Assembly (NCBI GenBank): GCA_964530225.1
Contig: CAZHBA010000064.1
Span: 1 to 64,000 of the forward strand
Direction of reading: 5' to 3'
DNA from: CAZHBA01 sp964530225
GTDB lineage: Bacteria > Pseudomonadota > Alphaproteobacteria > UBA6615
DNA length: 64,000 nucleotides
The notes under the pieces were generated by a model, which was not told where the DNA came from, searched no databases, and was given only the letters and a program-made list of their open reading frames with translations. Position numbers and translations under genes: made by a program. Of the stretch, positions 1-8,259 are shown piece by piece (positions within the stretch are counted from its first letter, which is position 1; every line of letters starts with the position of its first letter).

Positions 1-139
1 GCTTATGCCAGCGCAGATCGACAAATGGGCAAGGATAAGCGGCGGGCTTTTTATGAGCCCAACTAGCTAACTAATAACCAATTAGTGATTGTACCGCCGC
101 AAGTCAACCTTTCCATCAATTAAGAAAGGACGAGTTAAC

Positions 140-589
140 TCAAAATGGTTGAACGACAACCATCAAAACAATGATTATCATCAACACGGTCGGCACTTCA
201 TTGGCAATACGAAAGGTCCGCGCGTTGCGGGTATTGGTGTCGTCGCGAAAATCCTTATACCAAAGCGCAAAAATATGATGCGTTACGGTCAACACCGCAA
301 CCGCCACTAGTTTGACCCAGATCCAACCGCTGCTCCAATCGGTGATGCCCGGTGTCGCCAGCACGAGCCCGCCAAACACAAAGGCCGCGATCATCGCCGG
401 ATTCATAATCGCGCGCAGCAACCGGCGCTCCATAACCTTAAATATTTCGCTTTGTGGCGACCCCGGCTTGACCTGGCAGTGATAGACGAATAGCCGCGGT
501 AAATAGAGTAGACCCACCATCCAGGCGATCACACTGATGACGTGCAATGCTTTTATCCATAAATTCCAATCGTTTAGAAGTGTGCCCAT
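140..589 (-). CDS. hemJ: HemJ-type protoporphyrinogen IX oxidase
   Basis: This encodes a 149-residue polytopic inner-membrane protein of the HemJ (UPF0093) family, which oxidises protoporphyrinogen IX to protoporphyrin IX just before ferrochelatase acts. About four hydrophobic segments are visible, with the family-like stretches LHVISVIAWMVGLLYLPRLF near the N-terminus and a conserved RLLRAIMNPAM segment. The ATG at 589 overlaps the hemH stop as TAATG, which fixes the start and implies translational coupling. An upstream in-frame extension to 628 lies inside hemH and has no family similarity. It is the last gene of the hemE-hemH-hemJ run, and its end leaves about 139 bases at the window edge with no recognisable gene; rho, a frequent neighbour, is not seen. 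Confidence 0.93.
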   Translation of the reverse strand: MGTLLNDWNLWIKALHVISVIAWMVGLLYLPRLFVYHCQVKPGSPQSEIFKVMERRLLRAIMNPAMIAAFVFGGLVLATPGITDWSSGWIWVKLVAVAVLTVTHHIFALWYKDFRDDTNTRNARTFRIANEVPTVLMIIIVLMVVVQPF

Positions 590-1635
590 TACCCTGCTCT
601 TCCCGCCGCGCACGGACAGTGCGACCACTCGTTAGGACAATTTCGGCTACCCGAACCACTACACGGCGATGGCGCGTCGGACAATGCCATCAAAACCAAG
701 CGCGCCAGCCCGGCGATGAACAATGCGGCGATACCGACCGTCGCTGTCCGGTGATAACCCGCCACCCCTGCGGTATCGCCGACGCGACGGTATTCGATGT
801 CTAGCTCCACCAAAGTCTCGGAATGCTCGGAAACAAACGCCAGCGGTACAATCACAACCGCCAGACCCTCTGCTCCAGCCCGGCGAATTTCATCTTCGGT
901 CGATGGACCGATCCATTCCAGAGGTCCAACCCGGCTTTGATAACAGTTCAGCCAATCGAGACCCCCGATCCCCAGCATATCGACCACGGCTTTCGCCGTT
1001 TTCTCTACCTGCCATTGATAGGGATCGCCGGCAGCAACAATCTTTTTCGGCAGGCCGTGAGCAGAAAACAGAACCCGCACGCCGACATCCCTATTTACGT
1101 TTTTTAGCGCAGCGCGTACGGAGGCAGCGGTGGCGGCTATAAACCCAGGTTCAGTCGGATAGCAGCAGACCGATTTTGTCGGGCAATTCAAATCGTTAGA
1201 CCACGCTGCTTGCTGCCAAACCCGCAAAAACGATCCTACCGTGGTCGTCGAAAATTGCGGATAGAGGGGCAAGAGAACGATTTGATCGGGTGCATAGGCC
1301 TTAACGTCGCGCGCCACATCAGCAGCCATGGGATACCAGTACCGCATCGCTACAAATGTACGGTATTTATCGTTCTTCGAGACAGCGAGAGCCGCATCGA
1401 GAGCTTCTGCCTGCGCTCTAGTGTTTTCCAATAACGGCGATTTGCCACCAATATGCTCGTAGATTTTGCGCGCCACCGGTGCTCGGCGGTTCGATATCAA
1501 CTTGGCGATCAACCACCGTATTGGGCCTGGTGCATCGATAATTATCGGATCGTTAAAAAGATTGAATAAAAATGGCTGAACATCCTCGGGGGCGTCTGGT
1601 CCACCGAGATTATAGAGAACGACCGCTACTTTCAC
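589..1635 (-). CDS. hemH: Ferrochelatase
   Basis: Ferrochelatase inserts Fe2+ into protoporphyrin IX to make protohaem. The 348-residue protein begins with the typical VVLYNLGGPDAPEDVQPFL and carries FSAHGLPKK with the catalytic histidine and VVIVPLAFVSEHSETLVELD with the conserved glutamates. The start is a GTG at 1635 overlapping the hemE stop as GTGA; the end overlaps the hemJ ATG. The C-terminal tail is cysteine-rich (Cys325, 333, 340 and 342). Some bacterial ferrochelatases, including that of Caulobacter, bind a [2Fe-2S] cluster near the C-terminus, so this tail may do so too, but ligand identity is only inferred. Confidence 0.96.
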   Translation of the reverse strand: MKVAVVLYNLGGPDAPEDVQPFLFNLFNDPIIIDAPGPIRWLIAKLISNRRAPVARKIYEHIGGKSPLLENTRAQAEALDAALAVSKNDKYRTFVAMRYWYPMAADVARDVKAYAPDQIVLLPLYPQFSTTTVGSFLRVWQQAAWSNDLNCPTKSVCCYPTEPGFIAATAASVRAALKNVNRDVGVRVLFSAHGLPKKIVAAGDPYQWQVEKTAKAVVDMLGIGGLDWLNCYQSRVGPLEWIGPSTEDEIRRAGAEGLAVVIVPLAFVSEHSETLVELDIEYRRVGDTAGVAGYHRTATVGIAALFIAGLARLVLMALSDAPSPCSGSGSRNCPNEWSHCPCAAGRAG

Positions 1636-2666
1636 CGCCAGGCCCCCGACCGTATGAACTCGGCCAGCGCTTTGACATGCGCGGGCGGCGTTTGCGGAAT
1701 AACACCATGTCCCAGATTGAAGATAAAAGGGCCACTGTCCAGCGCTTCTATAATAGCCGTCGCCGAATTAAACATTGACTCGCCACCGACCAACAATGTC
1801 ACGGGATCGAGATTTCCTTGCACGGCAAAGGCTGGCTGCAGTGTTTCTGCCGCATAGGCTGGTGATAACGCGCTATCAATCCCAACACCGTTGACGCCCG
1901 TCGTAATGGCATATTGGGCAACAGCGGGACCGATACCACGGGGAAAACCAATGATCTTCGCGTTCGGCTTTTCCGCACGAACATTGTCGATGATCTGCCG
2001 GGTCGGCGCGATCACACATCGTTCGAATTGATCTGCTGGAACCGCGCTAGCCCAGGTATCGAATAGCTGCACAGCATCCGCACCGGCATCAATCTGACTG
2101 ATCAGATAATCGGACGTGGCAGCAACCAATAACGTCAGTAAGCGATCAAACCCTTCAGGATCCTCGCGCGCCCAGATTTTTGTTTGCATAAAATCGCGAC
2201 TGGTTCTGCCCTCGATCATGTAGGTTGCCACCGTCCATGGTGAGCCAGCAAAGCCGAGAAGAGCAACGTCATCAGATAGTTGCGCCTTCACCTGACGGAT
2301 CGTATCGAAAACGGGCGATAAGTAGGTATTGGTCTCGGTTGACGACAGGCGCGCTAGATCGTCTGCTGATTTTATCGCCTCTAGTTGTGGTCCCACACCT
2401 TCACTAAATTTTACTGACTGGCCTAAGGCATCAGGAATTACCAAAATATCTGAAAACAAAATTGCGGCGTCGGGATGAAATCGACGTACCGGCTGAACCG
2501 TGATTTCGGCAGCTAAGTCTGGCGTGTAACATAGCTCGAGAAATGATGGCACAGTGCTGCGGATTTCTTGGTACTCAGGCAGGTATCGCCCGGCTTGACG
2601 CATAAACCAAAACGGCGGTCGTTGAGAGACTTTTCCTGCCAATGCGTTGAGTAAAAGCTTGGTCAC
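1632..2666 (-). CDS. hemE: Uroporphyrinogen decarboxylase
   Basis: HemE decarboxylates the four acetate side chains of uroporphyrinogen III to give coproporphyrinogen III. The family signature PPFWFMRQAGRYLPEY is close to the N-terminus, and FSDILVIPDALG, GFAGSPWTVATYM and the C-terminal NLGHGVIPQTPP are all present. I chose the GTG at 2666 (about 344 aa), because the family usually begins a few residues before LLLNALAGK; an ATG at 2723 would add 19 residues with no family resemblance, in AT-rich DNA. Neither start has a clear Shine-Dalgarno. Its 5' end faces the putative replication origin, as in Caulobacter, where hemE borders Cori. Confidence 0.95.
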   Translation of the reverse strand: MTKLLLNALAGKVSQRPPFWFMRQAGRYLPEYQEIRSTVPSFLELCYTPDLAAEITVQPVRRFHPDAAILFSDILVIPDALGQSVKFSEGVGPQLEAIKSADDLARLSSTETNTYLSPVFDTIRQVKAQLSDDVALLGFAGSPWTVATYMIEGRTSRDFMQTKIWAREDPEGFDRLLTLLVAATSDYLISQIDAGADAVQLFDTWASAVPADQFERCVIAPTRQIIDNVRAEKPNAKIIGFPRGIGPAVAQYAITTGVNGVGIDSALSPAYAAETLQPAFAVQGNLDPVTLLVGGESMFNSATAIIEALDSGPFIFNLGHGVIPQTPPAHVKALAEFIRSGAWR

Positions 2667-3119
2667 GCGAGGATCATTTCTGTGGTTAGTTTTTTGATTT
2701 GAACATCTGTTTGGTATTGGCATTATGCGGAATAGGTACTGGAATACTAGATCAGTATCTTAATTAAAGATTTATAATTAAAGAGATTTTGATGTAGTAG
2801 GGTAGGTGAATTATCGGTGTTAAATATTGATCCGCATGGTTGTTCAGTACGGTAATATTTCATACTAGAGATAATTAATCCTGTGGAGATTTTATATAAG
2901 CGATTGGTTAAATATTGTTTTTAATTTATTTGCATAATGTAAATGCTGGGATAAGCATGGGGACAAAGCTATCTTGGAATTTGATCCACGAAGCTATGAC
3001 AACAATATGCGCATGCACATAAACCTGTTGATGGACATTAAGTATGGGTCAACATGTTTTTTGAATATGAATAATGTGGTGAATTATCCACTAAGTCCGC
3101 TAGATTTCAACAGGGAATA
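2667..3119. other. Putative chromosomal replication origin (oriC)
   Basis: This is the most AT-rich gap in the window, about 450 bases lying between divergent hemE and a PPSR-family gene. The same neighbours (hemE and RP001) flank the Caulobacter origin and a conserved cluster in Rickettsia. Near-consensus DnaA boxes are visible: TTATCCACT at 3084-3092 (one mismatch to TTATCCACA), TGATCCACG at 2982-2990 and TGATCCGCA at 2828-2836 (each one mismatch to the Caulobacter box TGATCCACA). An 11-bp direct repeat GTTAAATATTG occurs at 2819-2829 and 2907-2917, and several TTAA half-sites cluster at 2760-2781 and 2908-2924. The same gap must hold the hemE and PPSR promoters. Origin function is inferred from synteny and these motifs. 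Confidence 0.7.
3075..3092. promoter_or_regulatory. Back-to-back DnaA-box-like pair
   Basis: TGTGGTGAA (3075-3083, two mismatches to an inverted DnaA box) directly abuts TTATCCACT (3084-3092, one mismatch to a forward box). Together they form an imperfect inverted repeat with GTGG and CCAC at its ends. It lies about 28 bases upstream of the PPSR start inside the putative origin, so it could serve in initiation, in transcriptional control, or both. Confidence 0.45.
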
Positions 3120-3992
3120 ATGTTTTTGGCTAGGCTGGATTTGGCGATGCGCCACGCGTTTCACTTACATTTAGTTTCCGATTCGACCGGTGAAACAACC
3201 CATTCCGTCGCACGGGCCTGTCTGGCGCAGTTTAGCAATGTGGAGCCGGTCGAACACGCCTGGCCAATGGCGCGGACCGAAAATGCCATGGATGTTGTCC
3301 TCGATGGCATCAAAGATAAGCCCGGGCCAGTCATGTTTACGCTTGTTAATGACCAACTGCGCGATAAATTGTTGGATGGATGCCGCCGCCTGAAGGTACC
3401 GTGCATATCGGTCCTTGATCCGGTGATAACGGCGTTCGGTAAATTTCTCGACGCGCAACCCTTGCACCGCGTTGGCGGCCAACATGAAATGGATGCCGAA
3501 TATTTTCAGCGGATCGAGGCAATGGATTGGGCGCTGGCACACGATGATGGCCAGCGGGCATCGGAGTTCGATCAGTCCGATGTAATTTTGGTTGGTGTAT
3601 CACGAACCTCCAAAACGCCGACCTGTCTCTATCTGGCGAACCGAGGCGTCAAGGCAGCGAACGTGCCCTATGTGCCGGGAATTCCGTTACCAAAGGTGCT
3701 CAATCGAATTGAAAACTCGCTAGTGATTGGTCTGACAAACGATCTGAAGCGCTTGATTGAGCTCCGCCATGCCCGTCTGGCATTGCTGCAACAAGAAGGC
3801 GAAACCCCTTATATCGACCCCTCGACCGTTCGCGCAGAAATCACCGAGGCGCGGCGTCACTTCACGGAGAGAAGTTGGCCCGTCATTGACGTTACCCGCC
3901 GGTCGATCGAAGAAACAGCCGCCGCCGTGATGGCCCAGCTGACCCATCACGCCAAAAACAAAGAAACGTTCACTGATGGCGCAAACGACTGA
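3120..3992 (+). CDS. PPSR family kinase/pyrophosphorylase (PEP synthase or PPDK regulator)
   Basis: This 290-residue protein belongs to the DUF299/PPSR family, whose members phosphorylate with ADP and dephosphorylate PEP synthetase or pyruvate phosphate dikinase. The N-terminal FHLHLVSDSTGETT and the P-loop-like VILVGVSRTSKTPTCLYLA are the diagnostic stretches. It is the RP001 homologue that flanks the origin in other alphaproteobacteria. The ATG at 3120 is preceded by a good AGGGA ribosome site; an ATG at 3147 (before RHAFHLHLVSD) is an alternative that matches many family members better. The 3' end overlaps aroE by 17 bases, implying coupled translation. Confidence 0.93.
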   Translation: MFLARLDLAMRHAFHLHLVSDSTGETTHSVARACLAQFSNVEPVEHAWPMARTENAMDVVLDGIKDKPGPVMFTLVNDQLRDKLLDGCRRLKVPCISVLDPVITAFGKFLDAQPLHRVGGQHEMDAEYFQRIEAMDWALAHDDGQRASEFDQSDVILVGVSRTSKTPTCLYLANRGVKAANVPYVPGIPLPKVLNRIENSLVIGLTNDLKRLIELRHARLALLQQEGETPYIDPSTVRAEITEARRHFTERSWPVIDVTRRSIEETAAAVMAQLTHHAKNKETFTDGAND

Positions 3993-4857
3993 TGGTTTAT
4001 TCCTAATGAGTAAAGTACTGCGAGCTGGGGTCATGGGATGGCCGGTATCCCATTCGCTGTCACCGCGTCTACACGGCCGTTGGTTGGCGCGATATGAGAT
4101 CGACGGTTCTTACGATGCAATCGCTGTAGGACCCGAGGGTCTGGCCGAGGCGCTTTCCCAACTTCTGGAAAACGGATTCCAGGGGGTGAACCTGACGGTA
4201 CCCCACAAAGAGACGGCCTTGGCGTTAGTCGATAGCATCGACGTGACAGCGCAACAGATCGGTGCGATCAACACTATTGTCGTTGAGCAAGACGGGACGC
4301 TTGCGGGGTCAAACACAGATGGATTTGGGTTCATCGAGAATTTGCGCGATCACGTGGCTGACCAAGTTGCTGCCGGCTGGTCTGGCCGTCCGGTGACAAT
4401 ATTAGGGGCAGGAGGCGCGGCACGGGCGGTTTGTACAGCACTGCTCAGTTGCGGCGTTGGCGACATTCGATTGGTTAACCGCACCGCCGAACGCGCGGTA
4501 TCGCTGGCCGAACAGCTTCCTAGGCTAAAACAGTGCGCAACTATCATCTCGTGGAATGACCGCGCGGAGGCCCTCGCCGACACCGGATTGTTGGTTAACA
4601 CGACGGTGCTTGGGATGATCGGACAAGAACCGCTTGAGCTCAATTTGATTAACCTGCCGGCCGATGCAACCGTCAATGATATCGTATATGCGCCGCTGGA
4701 AACCGATCTTCTCGCGCAAGCCCGACAGCGTGGTAATCACGTTGTCGATGGATTGGGCATGTTGCTCCATCAGGCACGGCCTGGTTTTCGCGCTTGGTTT
4801 GGGGTGGATCCCGTGGTCGACGAAAAATTACGTCAGGCCGTACTGACGGGCATGTAG
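3976..4857 (+). CDS. aroE: Shikimate 5-dehydrogenase
   Basis: AroE reduces 3-dehydroshikimate to shikimate with NADPH in the chorismate pathway. The 293-residue protein has the substrate-binding GWPVSHSLSPRLHG, the catalytic lysine in NLTVPHKE (Lys78 from this start), SNTDGFGF with the paired aspartate (Asp115), and the nucleotide-binding ILGAGGAARAV. The start at 3976 lies within the PPSR gene; an in-frame ATG at 4006 just before KVLRAGVMGWP is also possible. The order PPSR-aroE-coaE-dnaQ is conserved beside alphaproteobacterial origins. Confidence 0.96.
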   Translation: MAQTTDGLFLMSKVLRAGVMGWPVSHSLSPRLHGRWLARYEIDGSYDAIAVGPEGLAEALSQLLENGFQGVNLTVPHKETALALVDSIDVTAQQIGAINTIVVEQDGTLAGSNTDGFGFIENLRDHVADQVAAGWSGRPVTILGAGGAARAVCTALLSCGVGDIRLVNRTAERAVSLAEQLPRLKQCATIISWNDRAEALADTGLLVNTTVLGMIGQEPLELNLINLPADATVNDIVYAPLETDLLAQARQRGNHVVDGLGMLLHQARPGFRAWFGVDPVVDEKLRQAVLTGM

Positions 4858-4874
4858 CAGAACCGGAGGTGCTA

Positions 4875-5471
4875 TTGTTTATCCTGGGTCTTACCGGTTC
4901 AATCGGTATGGGAAAGTCAACGGCGGCCAACATGCTGCGGCGGCTCGGTGTGCCGGTCCACGACGCTGATGCAGCGGTACACCGTCTGTTAGCGTCGGAC
5001 CCTATGGTCAGGGCTGAAATCACAGCACGGTTTACCGACGCGGTGAATGGCGAAACCGTTGACCGGCAAGTGCTGGGCGCAATCGTGTTTTTCGATCCGG
5101 ATGCGCGCACGGATCTGGAGGCAATATTGCACCCGCGGGTTCGCGCTACGGCGAAACAGTTTCTACGCAAGCAGGCGATGGCCCGCACGCCGTTGGTGGT
5201 GCTCGATATTCCACTGCTTTACGAAACCGGAGACGAGGCCAATGTCGACGCCGTATTGGTGGTCACCGCACCAGGGTTTCTGCAGGCGCAACGGGCCCTG
5301 TCGCGGTCCGGCATGACCGCCGAACGGTTCAACGGTATCATGGCAAGTCAGGTCTCGGACAACGAAAAACGCCGGCGCGCTGATTACGTCGTGGAGACCG
5401 GGCTCGGCAAAGCGTATACTTACCGACGCTTGCGGCAGCTGGTCGCAATGTTACGCGAACAAGGCCGTTGA
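4875..5471 (+). CDS. coaE: Dephospho-CoA kinase
   Basis: CoaE phosphorylates the 3'-hydroxyl of dephospho-CoA, the last step of CoA synthesis. A P-loop GSIGMGKST lies at residues 8-16, followed by the conserved HDADAAVHRL and IPLLYETG. I place the start at TTG 4875 because a strong GGAGG lies five bases upstream at 4865-4869, and the P-loop then falls where the family expects it (198 aa). The longer open frame to 4794 runs back inside aroE and adds an unrelated basic stretch. Confidence 0.94.
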   Translation: MFILGLTGSIGMGKSTAANMLRRLGVPVHDADAAVHRLLASDPMVRAEITARFTDAVNGETVDRQVLGAIVFFDPDARTDLEAILHPRVRATAKQFLRKQAMARTPLVVLDIPLLYETGDEANVDAVLVVTAPGFLQAQRALSRSGMTAERFNGIMASQVSDNEKRRRADYVVETGLGKAYTYRRLRQLVAMLREQGR

Positions 5472-5505
5472 TCGGACATTACAACGACAGCAGGAGTGAC
5501 AAACA

Positions 5506-6189
5506 GTGCGGGAGATTATTCTTGATACCGAAACGACAGGCTTCGACCCGTCGTCAGGCGATCGCATTGTCGAGATCGGCTGCATCGAAACCCACAATCA
5601 CATGTCGACTGGTGAAGTTTTTCACTGTTATGTTGACCCGGAACGCGACATGCCCGAGGGTGCGTTTGCGGTGCACGGGCTGAGCAGTGAATTTCTTTCA
5701 GATAAACCAAAATTTGCCGAAATCGTGGACCAGTTTCTGGAATTTATCGGCGATGCGCCTCTGGTCATCCACAACGCCGAGTTCGACCTGCGCTTTCTCG
5801 ACGCGGAATTCGCGCTAATAGGTAAACCCGCCATAGAGAGATTACGGATAATAGACACGATAACGCTCGCCCGCCGCCGTTACCCGGGCGCCCAAGTAAG
5901 TCTCGACGCTTTGTGTCGGCGCTTCGAAATCGACTTAACCCGGCGCGAAAAACATGGCGCGCTGTTGGATGCTGAGTTACTTGCCGAGGTTTATTTGTAT
6001 CTGATGGGCGGTCGGCAGCCGGGCCTCGATCTTCATGTTGAGGCCGTTAAGGCCGATATACCCGAAACAGCCAACACTAAACGTCCGATACGGCCAGCAC
6101 GTGCTCACGCGCCGACTTCCGTGGAGGCCGAGGCACATGAGGCGTTGTTGGACCAGATTACCCGGCCGATTTGGCGCTCAGGTATCTAG
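5506..6189 (+). CDS. dnaQ: DNA polymerase III epsilon subunit (3'-5' proofreading exonuclease)
   Basis: This is a DEDDh exonuclease that proofreads for the replicative polymerase. The ExoI motif DTETTGFDP is at residues 7-15 with Asp7 and Glu9 as metal ligands, ExoII is in HNAEFDLRFLD, and ExoIII is in KHGALLDAELLAEVY. The start is GTG at 5506 with AGGAG at 5492-5496. After the nuclease domain (about residues 1-175) there is a variable tail that could hold the polymerase-binding segment. It converges on secB with a 4-base overlap at the 3' ends. Confidence 0.95.
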   Translation: MREIILDTETTGFDPSSGDRIVEIGCIETHNHMSTGEVFHCYVDPERDMPEGAFAVHGLSSEFLSDKPKFAEIVDQFLEFIGDAPLVIHNAEFDLRFLDAEFALIGKPAIERLRIIDTITLARRRYPGAQVSLDALCRRFEIDLTRREKHGALLDAELLAEVYLYLMGGRQPGLDLHVEAVKADIPETANTKRPIRPARAHAPTSVEAEAHEALLDQITRPIWRSGI

Positions 6190-6749
6190 AGCTCGAATTC
6201 GAACTTTTGCTCGCCACCGCCGTTCGGAGCCGCGGCCCCAGACGACTCCGGAGCGTCTGGCTGATCGGTGTTGGTCTCCGCCTGTTGGGCAGCTCGTTGT
6301 TGAAACAGCTCCATAAAATCGACCGGGTGTATCAATAACGGCGGAAAGCCGCCGTCGCGCACGCATTCCGCGACAATGGCGCGGGCAAACGGAAACAGTT
6401 GGCGCGGGGCTTCAACGTATAGCATGGGCGCGACATATTCCTCAGGCACCTCGCCGAGCGTGAAAATACCGGCATAGGTCGTTTCTACCAGGAACAAGCT
6501 CGTGTCTTCCGAAGTACCCTCAGCACGCACCGTTAAGGTGACCTCGAAGGTTGAGCCTTCCAACTGCACAGCTGATGTGTTGATACCGACCTCAATATTG
6601 GGTGCGCTGCTCTGTTGCTTTAGACTGCTTGGTGCGTTTGGGTTTTCGAAGGAAAGGTCCTTCACATATTGGGCATCGACGACCATCGTGGGCTGGGTAA
6701 CTGGTTGTTGGCCTTCAGGTGCTGGCGACGCGGTGGTTTCGTCGGACAT
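6186..6749 (-). CDS. secB: Protein-export chaperone SecB
   Basis: SecB is a cytosolic tetrameric chaperone that keeps precursor proteins unfolded and hands them to SecA. The 187-residue protein has the core YVKDLSFENPNAP and the acidic, beta-rich segments with ETTYAGIFTLGEVPEEYVAPML and FPFARAIVAECVRDGGFPPL that define the family. The N-terminal 20 residues and the last 30 or so (Gln/Gly/Pro/Ser-rich) are low complexity and longer than in E. coli SecB (155 aa). The gene converges on dnaQ and runs alongside fxsA, the usual alphaproteobacterial arrangement. Confidence 0.96.
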   Translation of the reverse strand: MSDETTASPAPEGQQPVTQPTMVVDAQYVKDLSFENPNAPSSLKQQSSAPNIEVGINTSAVQLEGSTFEVTLTVRAEGTSEDTSLFLVETTYAGIFTLGEVPEEYVAPMLYVEAPRQLFPFARAIVAECVRDGGFPPLLIHPVDFMELFQQRAAQQAETNTDQPDAPESSGAAAPNGGGEQKFEFEL

Positions 6750-6856
6750 GTCCGAATTCCTGCTAATTGGAGAAGCGCGATTAGTAAATATTCGAGCGGT
6801 TGGCTAGCACGTATAAACTGGCGCAACAACCAAAGGCTCCGTTATGCGGTCGCAGT

Positions 6857-7342
6857 CTAGAGCAGTTTCGGCGGCTTCTTTTCGATATCACCTTTGATTT
6901 CAACGGCCTCTGCATCGACAACTGGGCCCCTTTGGTCATGATCGTAGGTCTGCCGCTGACCGGACATGTCGAAATGTACCCCCTTTGAGTTTTGCAAGAT
7001 GCGCCAGAAATAGTTACCCAATAGCCAGCGTGACGGTGGCACCAGCAACACGAAACCGACAAAATCGGTCAAAAACCCCGGCGTTAGCAGCATTGCGCCG
7101 GCGAACAACAGGCACACACCGTCAAACAATTCACGCATTGGCAGGCGCTGCGCGTCCATCTCCTGTTGGGCCCGCATAAGGGTATTGAGGCCTTGCTGGC
7201 GTATCAATGCGGTACCAGCCATGGCGGTGGCGATAACAATTGCGATAGTGGGCCATAAGCCGATAAAGTCGCCAACCTGGATAAACAGGGCGATTTCGAT
7301 AAGCGGCACGCCGATAAAGGCGAGGAGAACCCAAAGGACCAT
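6857..7342 (-). CDS. fxsA: FxsA family membrane protein
   Basis: This is a small inner-membrane protein of 161 residues with hydrophobic segments near residues 3-22, 28-46 and 75-110, separated by LIRQQGLNTLMRAQQEMDAQ, a typical FxsA loop. FxsA is best known for reducing exclusion of phage T7 in F-plasmid-bearing E. coli; its cellular role is otherwise unclear. The polar C-terminal tail after residue 115 is variable. It is divergent from the tim44-like gene and shares a 236-base intergenic region with it. Confidence 0.9.
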   Translation of the reverse strand: MVLWVLLAFIGVPLIEIALFIQVGDFIGLWPTIAIVIATAMAGTALIRQQGLNTLMRAQQEMDAQRLPMRELFDGVCLLFAGAMLLTPGFLTDFVGFVLLVPPSRWLLGNYFWRILQNSKGVHFDMSGQRQTYDHDQRGPVVDAEAVEIKGDIEKKPPKLL

Positions 7343-7480
7343 TCTTGTTCTTTCCGAGCGTTATGCTTATGTAGGTTGGTAATAGGTGAAGAAATTACTA
7401 GGGAAAAGCCTGGTCATGCGATCGAGGCTTGGCTTCGTTTTAATCGAAACAGTAACCTTTAGGATTGCAGACTTATGTCA

Positions 7481-7536
7481 GACCGGTGTAGATCACGGAA
7501 TTGATCTACGGTTACATCTGAACCGGTGTATATAAT
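7481..7536 (+). promoter_or_regulatory. Candidate operator/promoter between fxsA and tim44
   Basis: The 9-base sequence ACCGGTGTA occurs twice, at 7482-7490 and 7522-7530. Between the copies lies a perfect inverted repeat, GTAGATC (7488-7494) and GATCTAC (7503-7509), with an 8-base spacer. A perfect TATAAT (7531-7536) directly follows the second direct repeat, 43 bases upstream of the tim44 start, although no matching -35 box is obvious. The arrangement suggests a regulated promoter with a dimeric repressor or activator. The regulator is unknown. Confidence 0.4.
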
Positions 7537-7578
7537 TCTCGATGCCGCCCTCGGTGAGGCGATCATACAGGAAACATT

Positions 7579-8259
7579 GTGACCAACCTCGATTTAGTCA
7601 TTTTTGCGGTGATCGCGGCCTTTTTGGTGTTTCGTCTAAGGAATGTTTTGGGACGGCGCACCGGCAATGAGCGCCCGCCCATGGAACACAATACCCATCG
7701 TAGCGGACAACGATCGGCGCCGGCCACCGACAACGCCAACGACGAAAATGTGGTGGCGCTTCCTGAACGTGCGCCCGACGACGTGTTTGTCGAACAAGCC
7801 GAGGGCGAATTGGGCGAAAATCTGCGGGAAATCCGCGATGCCGACTCCTCGTTTAATTCCGAAAAATTTGTCGAGGGTGCCCGCAGCGCTTTTGAAATGG
7901 TGGTAACATCGTTTGCCACCGGCGACCACGAAACCCTGTCTCCATTGCTCAGTGATGAAGTTTACGAGAACTTTACCGGCGCCATTATCGAGCGCGCCGA
8001 CAAAGGCCACACCATGGAAATGACCTTGGTGGGCATTAGCTCAAGCGATCTTATTGAGGCCTCGATGGATGGCCGTGTCGCTTTCGTTACCGTGAAGTTC
8101 GTAACCGAACAGATCGAAATCACTCGCGATTCTGCCGGCGATATCATCGAGGGCGATCCGACACGCGTGACCACGGTAACCGATTTCTGGACGTTTGCGC
8201 GCAATACCCGCTCGCGTAATCCCAACTGGACCCTGGTTGCCACCAAAGCCCCCAATTGA
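7579..8259 (+). CDS. Tim44-like domain protein (TimA family)
   Basis: The 226-residue protein has an N-terminal membrane anchor (residues 3-20, LDLVIFAVIAAFLVFRLRNV) followed by a charged linker and a C-terminal Tim44 domain (about residues 85-226) with FNSEKFVEGARSAFEMVVTSFATGD and a DFWTFARN near the end. Bacterial Tim44 proteins are inner-membrane proteins of uncertain function, related to the mitochondrial import motor tether. The start is GTG 7579 after a CAGGAAAC ribosome site. Its stop overlaps an ATG (TGATG) that is the decayed start of mltA, the usual next gene. Confidence 0.9.
   Translation: MTNLDLVIFAVIAAFLVFRLRNVLGRRTGNERPPMEHNTHRSGQRSAPATDNANDENVVALPERAPDDVFVEQAEGELGENLREIRDADSSFNSEKFVEGARSAFEMVVTSFATGDHETLSPLLSDEVYENFTGAIIERADKGHTMEMTLVGISSSDLIEASMDGRVAFVTVKFVTEQIEITRDSAGDIIEGDPTRVTTVTDFWTFARNTRSRNPNWTLVATKAPN

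Noticed and set aside
46..64. GGGCT/AGCCC hairpin near the window start
   Set aside because: The stem is only five base pairs and no T-run follows on either strand, so it is not a supported terminator.
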